DNA of 64,000 bases, taken from NCBI GenBank assembly GCA_964588325.1, contig CAZPOR010000013.1:1-64000 (forward strand), read 5' to 3'. The position numbers and the translations under genes were made by a program. Shown piece by piece: positions 1 through 7,123 of the stretch. Each line of letters opens with the position of its first letter. Position 1 is the first letter of the stretch. Below the pieces are notes generated by a model. It was not told the DNA's origin. It did no database searches and saw only the letters and a list, made by a program, of their open reading frames with translations. Source of the stretch: Thiovibrio sp964588325 (GTDB lineage: Bacteria; Desulfobacterota; Desulfobulbia; Desulfobulbales; Desulfurivibrionaceae).

Positions 1-26
1 TTACGATGGGACTTCCACCCACAAGA

Positions 27-47
27 GTGCGCCCGTGCCGGGCGCAC
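27..47. other. GC-rich hairpin, 8-bp stem
   Basis: Arms GTGCGCCC (27-34) and GGGCGCAC (40-47) are perfectly complementary around a 5-base loop. There is no T-run on either strand directly next to it, so it is not a clear terminator on its own. It sits just beyond the sat terminator and may end a gene lying left of the window. Confidence 0.4.
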
Positions 48-50
48 ACA

Positions 51-85
51 AAAAAAAGGAGATGCCTTTCGGCATCTCCTTTTTT
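51..85. terminator. bidirectional rho-independent terminator after sat
   Basis: A 9-bp perfect stem (GGAGATGCC at 58-66, GGCATCTCC at 71-79) with a 4-base loop is flanked by an A-run on the left and a T-run on the right. It can therefore stop transcription from either side. On the minus strand it lies 28 bases after the sat stop codon. Confidence 0.9.
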
Positions 86-112
86 CATATACGGAAATTC
101 AGTACTGCGATC

Positions 113-1390
113 TTACATTGCAGCGCCGGAAGCAGCACCCTGCATCTTGACCTCTACCTTCTCGGTCAGACCCTGGTAGTACTCCTTCAGGATAACGAGA
201 ACCTCGTCGCGGCCGAAATGGGGCACGATCTCGGCGCCCTCGGAGAGAGCCTTACGCAGCTTGGTGCCGGAGAGGATAACGCGATCCTCCTTGGTGTGCG
301 GGCAGGTACGCAGGGAAGCCATACCATCGCACTTGTGGCAGTAGAAGGTCCAGTCGATCTTCAGCGGCTTGCAGATCAGGCCCTTGCCTGCGGCCAGGTT
401 CTGGGGGATCTTGTCGAAGATGGTCTGCGCTTCGAACAAGCCGTAGAAGTCGCCAACGCCGGCATGGTCACGACCGATGATCATCTTGGTGATGCCGTAG
501 TTCTGACGGAAGGTAGCGTGGAGCAGAGCCTCACGGGGACCGGCGTAACGCATATCCAGGGGGTAACCGGCCTGGATGACGTTGTCTTTTACGAAGTAGT
601 GCTCAACAAGGCAATCGATGGCCTTTACGCGAACCTCGGCGGGGATATCGCCCTTCTTCAGGTTGCCGATCAGAGAGTGGATCAGAACGCCGTCACATAC
701 TTCGATGGCGATCTTGGCCAGGAACTCATGGGAGCGGTGCATGGGGTTACGAAGCTGCAGGGCAGCAACGTCGGACCAGCCGCGCTCTTCGAACATGGCG
801 CGAACTTCAGCAGGGGTCAGGTAGACGCCCTTGTACTTGGCGGGATACTCGCCCTCGGAGAGAACCTTTACCGGACCAGCGAGGTTCACTTCCTTCTGAG
901 CCATAACCATCTTCACGCCCGGATGATCTTCCATGGCGATCTTCCAGAACTTGTCGTCGGCAGACTCTTCGCCTTCGCCCTTGAAGACCTTCTCACACTC
1001 CCACTTCTTGTCCGCCTCGGTCATCTCGAACTTCTCGGAGATCTTCATGGTGGCGTAGATCTCGCCGTCAGCCTCAAGGGCAACCTCGTCGCCAACCTTG
1101 ATCGCATCGGCATCGGCCTTGGAGACGTCCAGGGTGATGGGCAGGGGCCAGAAGGTGCCGTCCGCCATGGTGAAATTCTCAACAACGCCCTTCCAGTCAG
1201 CCTTGCCCATGAAGCCATTCAGCGGAGAAAAGCCGCCGATGCCCATCATGATCAAGTCGCCTTTGGCGCGGGCGCTGATCTTGATCTTCTTCAGGCCCTT
1301 GGCCTTTTCCTGCTCAGCGGTACGCTCGTTGCCATGCAACAGACAGCATACCAGACCTTTTCCACCATGGGGAGCGACTAACTTAGACAT
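113..1390 (-). CDS. sat: sulfate adenylyltransferase (ATP sulfurylase)
   Basis: Catalyses ATP + sulfate to adenosine 5'-phosphosulfate + pyrophosphate, the cytoplasmic activation step of dissimilatory sulfate reduction; it runs backwards in sulfur-oxidising or disproportionating relatives. The 425-residue protein has the family hallmarks: the QLRNPMHRSHE nucleotide-binding motif around residues 211-221 and GRDHAG around 304. No APS-kinase domain follows. The start at 1390 has an AAGGAGA ribosome site 8 bases upstream. It is monocistronic here, with its own promoter and terminator; aprAB or qmo genes are not in view. Family identity is very secure; direction of flux in this organism cannot be read from this gene alone. 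Confidence 0.97.
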   Translation of the reverse strand: MSKLVAPHGGKGLVCCLLHGNERTAEQEKAKGLKKIKISARAKGDLIMMGIGGFSPLNGFMGKADWKGVVENFTMADGTFWPLPITLDVSKADADAIKVGDEVALEADGEIYATMKISEKFEMTEADKKWECEKVFKGEGEESADDKFWKIAMEDHPGVKMVMAQKEVNLAGPVKVLSEGEYPAKYKGVYLTPAEVRAMFEERGWSDVAALQLRNPMHRSHEFLAKIAIEVCDGVLIHSLIGNLKKGDIPAEVRVKAIDCLVEHYFVKDNVIQAGYPLDMRYAGPREALLHATFRQNYGITKMIIGRDHAGVGDFYGLFEAQTIFDKIPQNLAAGKGLICKPLKIDWTFYCHKCDGMASLRTCPHTKEDRVILSGTKLRKALSEGAEIVPHFGRDEVLVILKEYYQGLTEKVEVKMQGAASGAAM

Positions 1391-1722
1391 GATCGAGTCT
1401 CCTTGTTATAATGATAAAAATATTGAAAAAATGCACAATTGCACAATGAACACGGATTCAGTTTGACGATCAGGTATACGAGAGGGCCAAATGATTGTCA
1501 AGCAAAAAAGTCATCCGCAAAAAAACAAAAAAGCGCCGTGCCGCCATATTCCTGACGCGAAGACGCTTTTCTGTATTGCACGATGTCGAAGGGAAAAAAT
1601 CAGGGGGTGGGATGGGATGCCAAAAGTCTCCGGACGCACCTCTAGCGTCCATTGCCAGTCCGCCTCTTTTTTTCAAGGGAGGGCGAGCAACGCTTTCAAG
1701 GCATCGGCTACAGAACCGGGGC
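1391..1722. other. intergenic region between sat and flaG
   Basis: Holds the sat promoter and leader on the minus strand. Toward flaG there are weak hairpins (for example GGACGC/GCGTCC at about 1631-1649, and a 7-bp AAAAGCG/CGCTTTT pair around 1529-1570 with an A-run that would read as T on the minus strand) which may terminate the flaG operon. No convincing gene is seen. Confidence 0.5.
1473..1501 (-). promoter_or_regulatory. sigma70-type promoter of sat
   Basis: On the minus strand TTGACA (1496-1501) and TATACC (1473-1478) are separated by exactly 17 bases, a near-consensus promoter. The expected transcript start is near 1466, giving a leader of about 75 bases. Inside that leader the octamer TGCACAAT occurs twice in tandem (1432-1447, plus-strand reading), a possible protein-binding site just downstream of the start. 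Confidence 0.8.
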
Positions 1723-2127
1723 TTACGCCTGCTCGTCAAAAAGCAGGCCGGTCAATTCCTGCAACTTTGCCCGGAGCTTAAGCGCCTCTTCCGAGGGGAA
1801 CTGCCTCACCAACTCGCCGCTCTGCCGGTCCGTGACCTGCACCACGACTTCGTTTGGCTTTTCCTGCACCCGAAAATTCAGCCGGGTATTGCCCAGGGCA
1901 TCGAGGCGCTGCTGCATCTCCTCCACCGCCTTGGCAATTTCCTTGGCGTCGGCTGGCTTCGCCTGCGCCTTGGAATGCAGTTCTTTTTCCCCCAAGGCCG
2001 GACGGGACGAGTCCCCGCCCTTGGCCACCGGAGTCACCTGGGGTTTCACCCGGTCTTCCCTTTCCACTGCCGCAGGTGTTACCGTTACGCCAATTCCCTT
2101 GACTTCGGTATTTACGCTGACATCCAT
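1723..2127 (-). CDS. flaG: FlaG family flagellar protein
   Basis: Short flagellar protein of 134 residues. The first 60 residues are low-complexity and charged; residues 60-134 carry the FlaG domain, with a helical segment followed by the LNFRVQEKPNEVVVQV strand and an IRQFP-like turn (LVRQFPSEE) and the GLLFD ending typical of the family. FlaG proteins influence filament length in polar flagellates; the molecular role is not settled. It is the last gene of fliD-fliS-fliT-flaG, 32 bases after the preceding stop, so it is probably cotranscribed with the filament cap and chaperones. Confidence 0.85.
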   Translation of the reverse strand: MDVSVNTEVKGIGVTVTPAAVEREDRVKPQVTPVAKGGDSSRPALGEKELHSKAQAKPADAKEIAKAVEEMQQRLDALGNTRLNFRVQEKPNEVVVQVTDRQSGELVRQFPSEEALKLRAKLQELTGLLFDEQA

Positions 2128-2159
2128 GACATACCTCCACCCGTTTTTTCCATTTTCCC

Positions 2160-2597
2160 CTACATTCTACTGCTGAGATATCTGGGCCGGGGAACCAGGC
2201 CCTTGTTCATATTGTACCCCTGCAATGCTTCCTTTCCCTTGCGCATCGCCAGGAGCTGCTCCTGAACTTCCAATTGCCTGGCCATGACAAGCTCTTGCAG
2301 CAAATCCTCTTCGGCCAGCAGCTTTTCCATGATATCCCGGGCACGAACACCGTGCCGAATATTCCGCCCGTCACCGGCTACCATTTTTTCAACAATCCGG
2401 ACAAGGCCTCGAAAGGCGTGCTCCCTGCGCTCCCGCCAGGAAAAAATATCCTTGCAGGCTCCGCAGGCAAGCGCGGTCCGGTGTTCCTGCTGCATGGCGG
2501 CAAAATCCTTTGCCGCCAAGAAAAAAGCATCACACAGACCGGAAGCGGCCAACTCGTCCTTTTTTTCTGATTCTGCCGTACTCTTCATCGCGTCCAC
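2160..2597 (-). CDS. FliT/FlgN-like flagellar export chaperone
   Basis: A 145-residue, mostly helical cytoplasmic protein. The C-terminal pattern (repeated helices ending in a KGKEALQGYN segment) and its place directly after fliS match FliT-type chaperones, which bind the FliD cap protein and keep it export-competent. Sequence similarity in this family is low, so position carries much of the weight. The start is GTG at 2597, whose G is also the last base of the fliS stop TAG, a one-base overlap indicating translational coupling; an ATG at 2588 is an alternative start. It contains a Cys pair (ACGAC) of unknown meaning. Confidence 0.6.
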   Translation of the reverse strand: MDAMKSTAESEKKDELAASGLCDAFFLAAKDFAAMQQEHRTALACGACKDIFSWRERREHAFRGLVRIVEKMVAGDGRNIRHGVRARDIMEKLLAEEDLLQELVMARQLEVQEQLLAMRKGKEALQGYNMNKGLVPRPRYLSSRM

Positions 2598-3148
2598 TAA
2601 ATGGAAACAGAGAGTCCGTCCACTGCCGCCTGCTGCTGACAGACATTATACTCCCTTCGTTTGCCGCCCAGGCGGGCATCCACCGGATTCACCGGCGAAG
2701 CAGCAGCCAACTGCGGGGCCACAGCCGTGGCGGCGATTCCGGCGCAAGCGGTACAACCCGCCTCAACTCCCGCCTCCCGCATGGCAGTTTCCTCCCACAC
2801 CTGTTTGAGCTGCTCCAGATAAGCGCTGGCCTGCCGCAGGGTCTTTATATCCTGGGACACGGAAATCTTGGGAAGCTCTGCCAGAATCGCGCCGTACAAC
2901 CCACGCAAAAATTGGGCCGCCTCGGAATGGTCCTCGGACTTGATCGAGGCCTGCAACTCGGTGACAATGGCAATGGCCTTGCCCAGATTCTCCCCACGCT
3001 TCTTGGCCGCCTGCTCCCTGATCCCTTCCTCGGCCTGCGCCAGATGGACCAGCACCCGCTCATACAACATATGGATCAGCTTCACTGGATGAATCTCCGC
3101 CTGCCGTCCCATCGTCCGATAGGCATTCAGTACCTTTTGCCCAACCAT
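2597..3148 (-). CDS. fliS: flagellin export chaperone FliS
   Basis: Binds the C-terminal disordered part of flagellin in the cytoplasm and prevents premature polymerisation before secretion. The 183-residue protein has the FliS core at residues 1-125: an N-terminal Tyr-containing start (LNAYR), the conserved KLIHMLYERVL helix, and a final helix ending in the W of VWEET. The last 55 residues, rich in Ala, Pro and Cys, extend beyond the usual FliS length of about 130. It lies 56 bases downstream of fliD and one base overlaps the next gene. Function is well supported by family and context. Confidence 0.9.
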   Translation of the reverse strand: MVGQKVLNAYRTMGRQAEIHPVKLIHMLYERVLVHLAQAEEGIREQAAKKRGENLGKAIAIVTELQASIKSEDHSEAAQFLRGLYGAILAELPKISVSQDIKTLRQASAYLEQLKQVWEETAMREAGVEAGCTACAGIAATAVAPQLAAASPVNPVDARLGGKRREYNVCQQQAAVDGLSVSI

Positions 3149-3204
3149 GCGCTCCTCCTTGTCATATTTTTAAGTTGTTACAACAGATACCAGATACCCT
3201 CACA

Positions 3205-4584
3205 TTATTTCGACTTGCCGGACAACATGCTGCTCAGGCTGTCGAACTGACCGGTCAGATAACTGCCCATGGACTTCATCTGGCTCATGTACCGGTCGAG
3301 CTCGACAAACTGTTTGGTCAACATCTCATAGCGCCGGTCAAGCCGCTCGGTTTGCGCCTCGATATTGAGCTGCAGATCGCGAATCCTTGCCTGGGCCGCG
3401 GTTTTTTCCGCGGCAACCTGACCGGTTCCGCTGGTCACCCCCCGAAGAAAATCATTGACCTTGTCTGCCAGGCCGGTGATTCCCGCCTCCGCATCGCCCA
3501 GGAAAAAAGCGGAAACGCTTTCCGGCGCTCCGGCAATGGCCGCGTCCAGAACGGAGGTCTTCAGGGTGATGGTGCCGTCCCGGTTGAACTCAAGGCCCAG
3601 ATCGAACATGGTGGAGACCAGCTTTTTGCTGTCCGCCGTCACGGTCGAAGTCATTATGTTTTGCAGGGAATAGGGCAAATCCCGCAAGGTGGTTCGCGCC
3701 AGGATGCCGAAATCTTCGGTTGTCTCGTCATACCTGATGTTTCTGGCCACTTCCTGCACTGCGTCGTTGTAAGCAGTCACAAAGTCCGTAACCATTTTTT
3801 TAACGGCCGCGTCGTTGTTGGCCACCGAAACGGTGGATGCTCCGGCCGCCTTGAGGGTGAGGGTGATTCCGGAAAGCACGTCGCTGATGGTGTTGGTCTG
3901 ACGCTGGTAGCTCACCCCGTCGATGGTGACCTGAGCGTTCAAGGTTTCACCGGTTGCCCCATGCTGCGCAATATCCATCCACGGGGCAGCAATGCCGATC
4001 TCCGACTCACTGCCGGTGGTGTTCGCCTTCAAGACCAACTTGTACGGGTTGGTAGACGACCCGTCGTTGATGATCGACGCGGTCACCCCGGGGTTGTCCG
4101 TATCCTCATTGATCAAATCCGCCAACCCTGCCAAGGTGGTTCCGGGGGGTACCGTAACCGTGACATCCTTTCCGCCCATGGTGTAGGCAATGACAACATT
4201 TTCCTCGGTAGGATTGATAACGGCGGAGTCCGAGGCATTGCCGCCGGTCATCCAGGTGGACTTGGTGGCAATCCGGTCCACGGTCAATGAGGTAGTCTGG
4301 CTGGCAACCCCGTCCGCCACGGTGACGGTGAGCACACTCTCGCTGGAACTGGAAGCCGTTCGCGTCAAAAAGGTGGAGGAAAGGGAGAGATCCAGCGCTG
4401 CGCTCTTCATGGTCAGCAGCTTGTTGTTGACCACGGTGAACTCGTTGAGCTGGGTCTCGAGCTTGGTCACCTCGTTTTTTTTACGGGTGACAAGCTGCTC
4501 GTCCACGACACGCAAATTCTCGAGCATACTGTTCAGATCAAGCCCGGAACCGACGCCCAACGATGAAATCGTACCTGTTGCCAT
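3205..4584 (-). CDS. fliD: flagellar filament cap protein FliD
   Basis: Forms the cap at the filament tip that folds exported flagellin into place. The start at 4584 was chosen because it gives the conserved N-terminus MATGTISSLGVGSGLD and has an AAGGAAGG ribosome site; the reading frame stays open 8 codons further upstream. The protein is 459 residues: helical D0/D1 halves at both ends (final coiled segment about residues 380-440, RLDRRYEMLTKQFVELDRYM) and beta-rich central domains. Followed by fliS, fliT and flaG. The neighbour upstream is not flagellar: an inserted ATPase gene separates it from fliC. Confidence 0.95.
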   Translation of the reverse strand: MATGTISSLGVGSGLDLNSMLENLRVVDEQLVTRKKNEVTKLETQLNEFTVVNNKLLTMKSAALDLSLSSTFLTRTASSSSESVLTVTVADGVASQTTSLTVDRIATKSTWMTGGNASDSAVINPTEENVVIAYTMGGKDVTVTVPPGTTLAGLADLINEDTDNPGVTASIINDGSSTNPYKLVLKANTTGSESEIGIAAPWMDIAQHGATGETLNAQVTIDGVSYQRQTNTISDVLSGITLTLKAAGASTVSVANNDAAVKKMVTDFVTAYNDAVQEVARNIRYDETTEDFGILARTTLRDLPYSLQNIMTSTVTADSKKLVSTMFDLGLEFNRDGTITLKTSVLDAAIAGAPESVSAFFLGDAEAGITGLADKVNDFLRGVTSGTGQVAAEKTAAQARIRDLQLNIEAQTERLDRRYEMLTKQFVELDRYMSQMKSMGSYLTGQFDSLSSMLSGKSK

Positions 4585-4717
4585 GGGGGGAGATCCTTCC
4601 TTGTTCAACGTCCAGTCCGGCGGCCAAAAAACAGGAAATACTCCCGCCGGAGAGCCGCCGTCATTGCTTACCTGTTATTCATATCGGCATTCCCTGCCCC
4701 TTCTTGAATATTTTCAC

Positions 4718-4797
4718 AAAAAAAGGGGGCGACGGCCTGTTACGGCCATCGCCCCCCTCCGGAGATTTTCACCAGGATCGGTCCGTGATGTCCCGAC
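4718..4797 (-). repeat. terminator hairpin copy 1 plus shared flank
   Basis: Minus-strand rho-independent terminator: 13-base arms at 4725-4737 and 4744-4756 with loop TGTTAC (one base mismatch) and an A-run at 4718-4724 that reads as T. It follows the DUF4143 ATPase gene. The same hairpin occurs after the PIN toxin gene and after fliC, and the sequence to about 4797 resembles the fliC copy as well (shared ATCGGTCCGTG and surrounding bases), so a block of about 80 bases has been duplicated. Confidence 0.85.
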
Positions 4798-4850
4798 CCT
4801 GGCACTGCATACCCCTGCCATTTCAACCGCACCGCACCAGACGCTCCCCG

Positions 4851-6029
4851 TCAGCCGCCCACCTGTATCAAGGCGGCAAGTTCCTCCAAAGGGATCACTT
4901 CGACATCATTGGCAATACGGTATCGTTCCTTGCCGGGATACACCACATACTTGCGGCTTGGGGCCAGATCTTCGCAGGCGGCATGGAAACCGCGCTCGGG
5001 CTTGGGACTCAGGCTGCGCTTGACTTCCACCGCCCAGCGGCTGCCATCCGGCCAGACCAGCAACAGATCGATTTCAGCGCCCCCGCTGGTGCGATAAAAA
5101 TAGCCCTGCGCCCTCTCCCCGGCGCAACACAACAGATTTTCCACGACAAAGCATTCCCAGCTCTGGCCCACAACCGGATGCGCCAACAGCGCTTCTTTGT
5201 CCGGAATGGCCAGCAGCGAATGGACCAAACCACTGTCGCGCACATAGACCTTGGGTGATTTGACCAACCGTTTGCCCAGATTAGCATGCCACGGGGGAAG
5301 ACGACGCACGATAAGCAGATCGACCAGCAAATCCAGATATCCCGCAACGGTCTTGGCATCCACGCCCAGATTGCGGGCAAATTGGGCGGCGTTGAGCAAG
5401 CCGCCCTGATGGTGGGCAAGCATGCCCCAGAATCGGCGCAGTGTTTCCGCAGCGATACGCGGCCCGAATTGAGGGATATCCCGCTCCAGATACGTGCGGA
5501 CAAAATCCTGCCGCCAGCGCAGGCTGCGCGCATCATCCACCGCCAGCAAGCTGTCGGGGAAACCGCCACGAACCCACAGGTCGTCCGCCGACAGGCTTTT
5601 CGTTTCCAAAATAGTAAATGGGGTCAGTTCCAGATAGGCGATACGTCCGGCCAGGCTTTCTCCGGATTGCTTGAGCAGATCCAGCGAGGCGGAGCCAAGC
5701 AGCAGATACTGCCCGGATGCGCGACCGGATCGGCGAGCACGATCAATCAGGCCTCGCAACACAGGGAACAACCCCGGCACACGGTGGACTTCGTCGAGGA
5801 TAACCAGCTTGTCCTGATGGTCAGCCAGATACAACTCAGGCTGGGCCAGTTTAGCACGATCCTGCTCCGATTCGAGATCAAGATACAGAGCATTCAAGCC
5901 CTGCCCGACCTCCAAGGCCAGGGTGGTTTTACCCGCTTGACGCGGGCCAAGCAAAGCCACCGCCGGGTTGTGGGCGATGGCATCCAGAAGTATGGGGCCG
6001 AGCCCCCTTTTAATTATCCTTGCAATCAT
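4851..6029 (-). CDS. ATP-binding protein, AAA + DUF4143
   Basis: A 392-residue protein with an N-terminal AAA-type ATPase domain: Walker A GPRQAGKTT at residues 28-36 and Walker B LVILDEVHR near residue 82. This is followed by a DUF4143 C-terminal region (about residues 190-350) that includes a PD-(D/E)xK-like EIDLLLVW...VEVK stretch. Such proteins are common, mobile and patchily distributed; their function is unknown, though links to toxin-antitoxin or defence have been suggested. The start at 6029 gives MIARIIKRG, typical of the family. It is a stand-alone cassette inserted between fliD and fliC, bounded by copies of the same terminator hairpin. Confidence 0.85.
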   Translation of the reverse strand: MIARIIKRGLGPILLDAIAHNPAVALLGPRQAGKTTLALEVGQGLNALYLDLESEQDRAKLAQPELYLADHQDKLVILDEVHRVPGLFPVLRGLIDRARRSGRASGQYLLLGSASLDLLKQSGESLAGRIAYLELTPFTILETKSLSADDLWVRGGFPDSLLAVDDARSLRWRQDFVRTYLERDIPQFGPRIAAETLRRFWGMLAHHQGGLLNAAQFARNLGVDAKTVAGYLDLLVDLLIVRRLPPWHANLGKRLVKSPKVYVRDSGLVHSLLAIPDKEALLAHPVVGQSWECFVVENLLCCAGERAQGYFYRTSGGAEIDLLLVWPDGSRWAVEVKRSLSPKPERGFHAACEDLAPSRKYVVYPGKERYRIANDVEVIPLEELAALIQVGG

Positions 6030-6178
6030 GGAGTTACGATACCACAAATACATGGATACATCCAGCAACGTTACAAACTTTTTCCTCGGCTGCTCCGCGG
6101 GCTCACCGCGACAGGACGATCACCGCCCACACCGCTGACCTGCCCAACCAATTGGCAAACAATCTTTTTTCCATCTAT

Positions 6179-6214
6179 AAAAAAGGGGCGGCAGCCTGTT
6201 ACGGCCATCGCCCC
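6179..6214 (-). terminator. terminator hairpin copy 2
   Basis: Follows the PIN toxin gene on the minus strand. Arms 6185-6196 and 6203-6214, loop TGTTAC, A-run 6179-6184. It is a diverged copy of the hairpin after fliC, with several mismatches in the left arm. The adjacent bases (about 6215-6235, ending in GGAGATTTTC) also match copy 1. Confidence 0.75.
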
Positions 6215-6253
6215 CCTGTGGAGATTTTCCTTGTTCCATCTCAAATTCTTAAC

Positions 6254-6679
6254 TCACCTGTCGAGCCAAGGGTTCACGATGGTTAACTCCTTTATTTTCT
6301 CAAAATCGCCGATATTACGCGTGGCCAAAACCAAACGATTGGTTACGGCAATGGCGGCAATCTGAGCGTCTTCAACGCTGATCGGGCGGCCCATACCCAT
6401 TCGGGAAGATACTATGCAGGCATATACGGCGGCGGCCTCCTGATCAAAAGAGAGGCACCGGCCAAAAAAATCTTCCTCAAACATGCTCGCCGCCAAATCG
6501 GCCAAGGTTGCCTTGCGCCTTCCCTTGGGCAACAAGGCAATGCCCAAGCCAATCTCGGCAACAGTGACCGCGCTGACCCAAAAATCCGTATCCGGCCGTT
6601 GGTCCAGCCAGGCCAGCACCCGTGGCTCGGGAACACCGCGCATCATCTCCGACAACACATTGGTGTCCAACAAAATCAT
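6254..6679 (-). CDS. PIN-domain toxin, VapC/FitB type
   Basis: Probable RNA-cleaving toxin of a type II toxin-antitoxin pair. The 141-residue PIN domain shows the expected acidic residues for metal-dependent RNase activity: D5 (LLDTNVLSE), E42 (VAEIGLG), D104 (VEDAQIAA) and D125 (IGDFE). The start overlaps the antitoxin stop by 4 bases, the classic coupled arrangement. The protein resembles FitB of Neisseria-type systems in length and motif spacing. No truncation is seen, so it is likely active. Confidence 0.9.
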   Translation of the reverse strand: MILLDTNVLSEMMRGVPEPRVLAWLDQRPDTDFWVSAVTVAEIGLGIALLPKGRRKATLADLAASMFEEDFFGRCLSFDQEAAAVYACIVSSRMGMGRPISVEDAQIAAIAVTNRLVLATRNIGDFEKIKELTIVNPWLDR

Positions 6680-6933
6680 GGGGTCGTGTCTTCTGAAAAA
6701 TCCGGCGGCTGCCGAACCGGTGAACGTTCAACAACAGGAAGATCAACACCGCCCAAGGCGGCAAAACGGTGCGACAGACGCGAACCCAATCCCTCCGTTG
6801 GCGTAGATCGAGCAAAAACCTGACGCAAGATCTGCCGAACCTCCTCCTCCATGGATATACCATGACGCGCCGCGCTGAGGCGCAGACTGCTTTTGAGCGC
6901 ATCATCAATATTACGAATCGTGAGACTGGCCAT
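6676..6933 (-). CDS. antitoxin, FitA/VapB-like ribbon-helix-helix
   Basis: An 85-residue antitoxin for the PIN toxin that follows. The N-terminus MASLTIRNIDDALKSSLR is a ribbon-helix-helix DNA-binding segment of FitA/Arc type; the C-terminal part (after about residue 50) is the toxin-binding tail. The start at 6933 is preferred to an upstream in-frame ATG because of a GGGAGG ribosome site directly ahead. A perfect 12-bp inverted repeat lies 12 bases upstream of the start and is the probable operator for self-repression by the toxin-antitoxin complex. Confidence 0.85.
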   Translation of the reverse strand: MASLTIRNIDDALKSSLRLSAARHGISMEEEVRQILRQVFARSTPTEGLGSRLSHRFAALGGVDLPVVERSPVRQPPDFSEDTTP

Positions 6934-6944
6934 GACATCCTCCC

Positions 6945-6972
6945 GTGCATACAATGATTGCATTGTATGCAC
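6945..6972. promoter_or_regulatory. palindromic operator of the FitAB-like pair
   Basis: Two perfect 12-base arms, GTGCATACAATG (6945-6956) and CATTGTATGCAC (6961-6972), with spacer ATTG. It sits just upstream of the antitoxin start, where ribbon-helix-helix antitoxins of this class bind as tetramers to inverted repeats. The regulatory role is inferred from position and symmetry. Confidence 0.7.
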
Positions 6973-6992
6973 GACAACCCTGCCTGTCAACG

Positions 6993-7028
6993 AAAAAAGG
7001 GGCGACGGCCTGTTACGGCCATCGCCCC
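6993..7028 (-). terminator. fliC rho-independent terminator (hairpin copy 3)
   Basis: Arms 6999-7010 and 7017-7028 (12 bases, one mismatch), loop TGTTAC, A-run at 6993-6998 reading as T on the minus strand. It lies about 95 bases after the fliC stop and is probably the source copy of the two related hairpins at 6179 and 4718. Confidence 0.9.
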
Positions 7029-7123
7029 CTGTTGAGGTTTCTGTTTCACCGAGATCGGTCCGTGGCGTCCAGCCCTTGCAGCTTACCCTGAGCCTTTCAC
7101 CTCGGACCTTTCCCCTTCTCCCC

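Noticed and set aside
35..1381. Long plus-strand open frame opposite sat
   Set aside because: It mirrors the codon structure of sat on the other strand and has no ribosome site or family features.
1470..1781. Short open frames on both strands between sat and flaG
   Set aside because: They overlap each other and the sat promoter, lack ribosome sites, and contain no recognisable domain.
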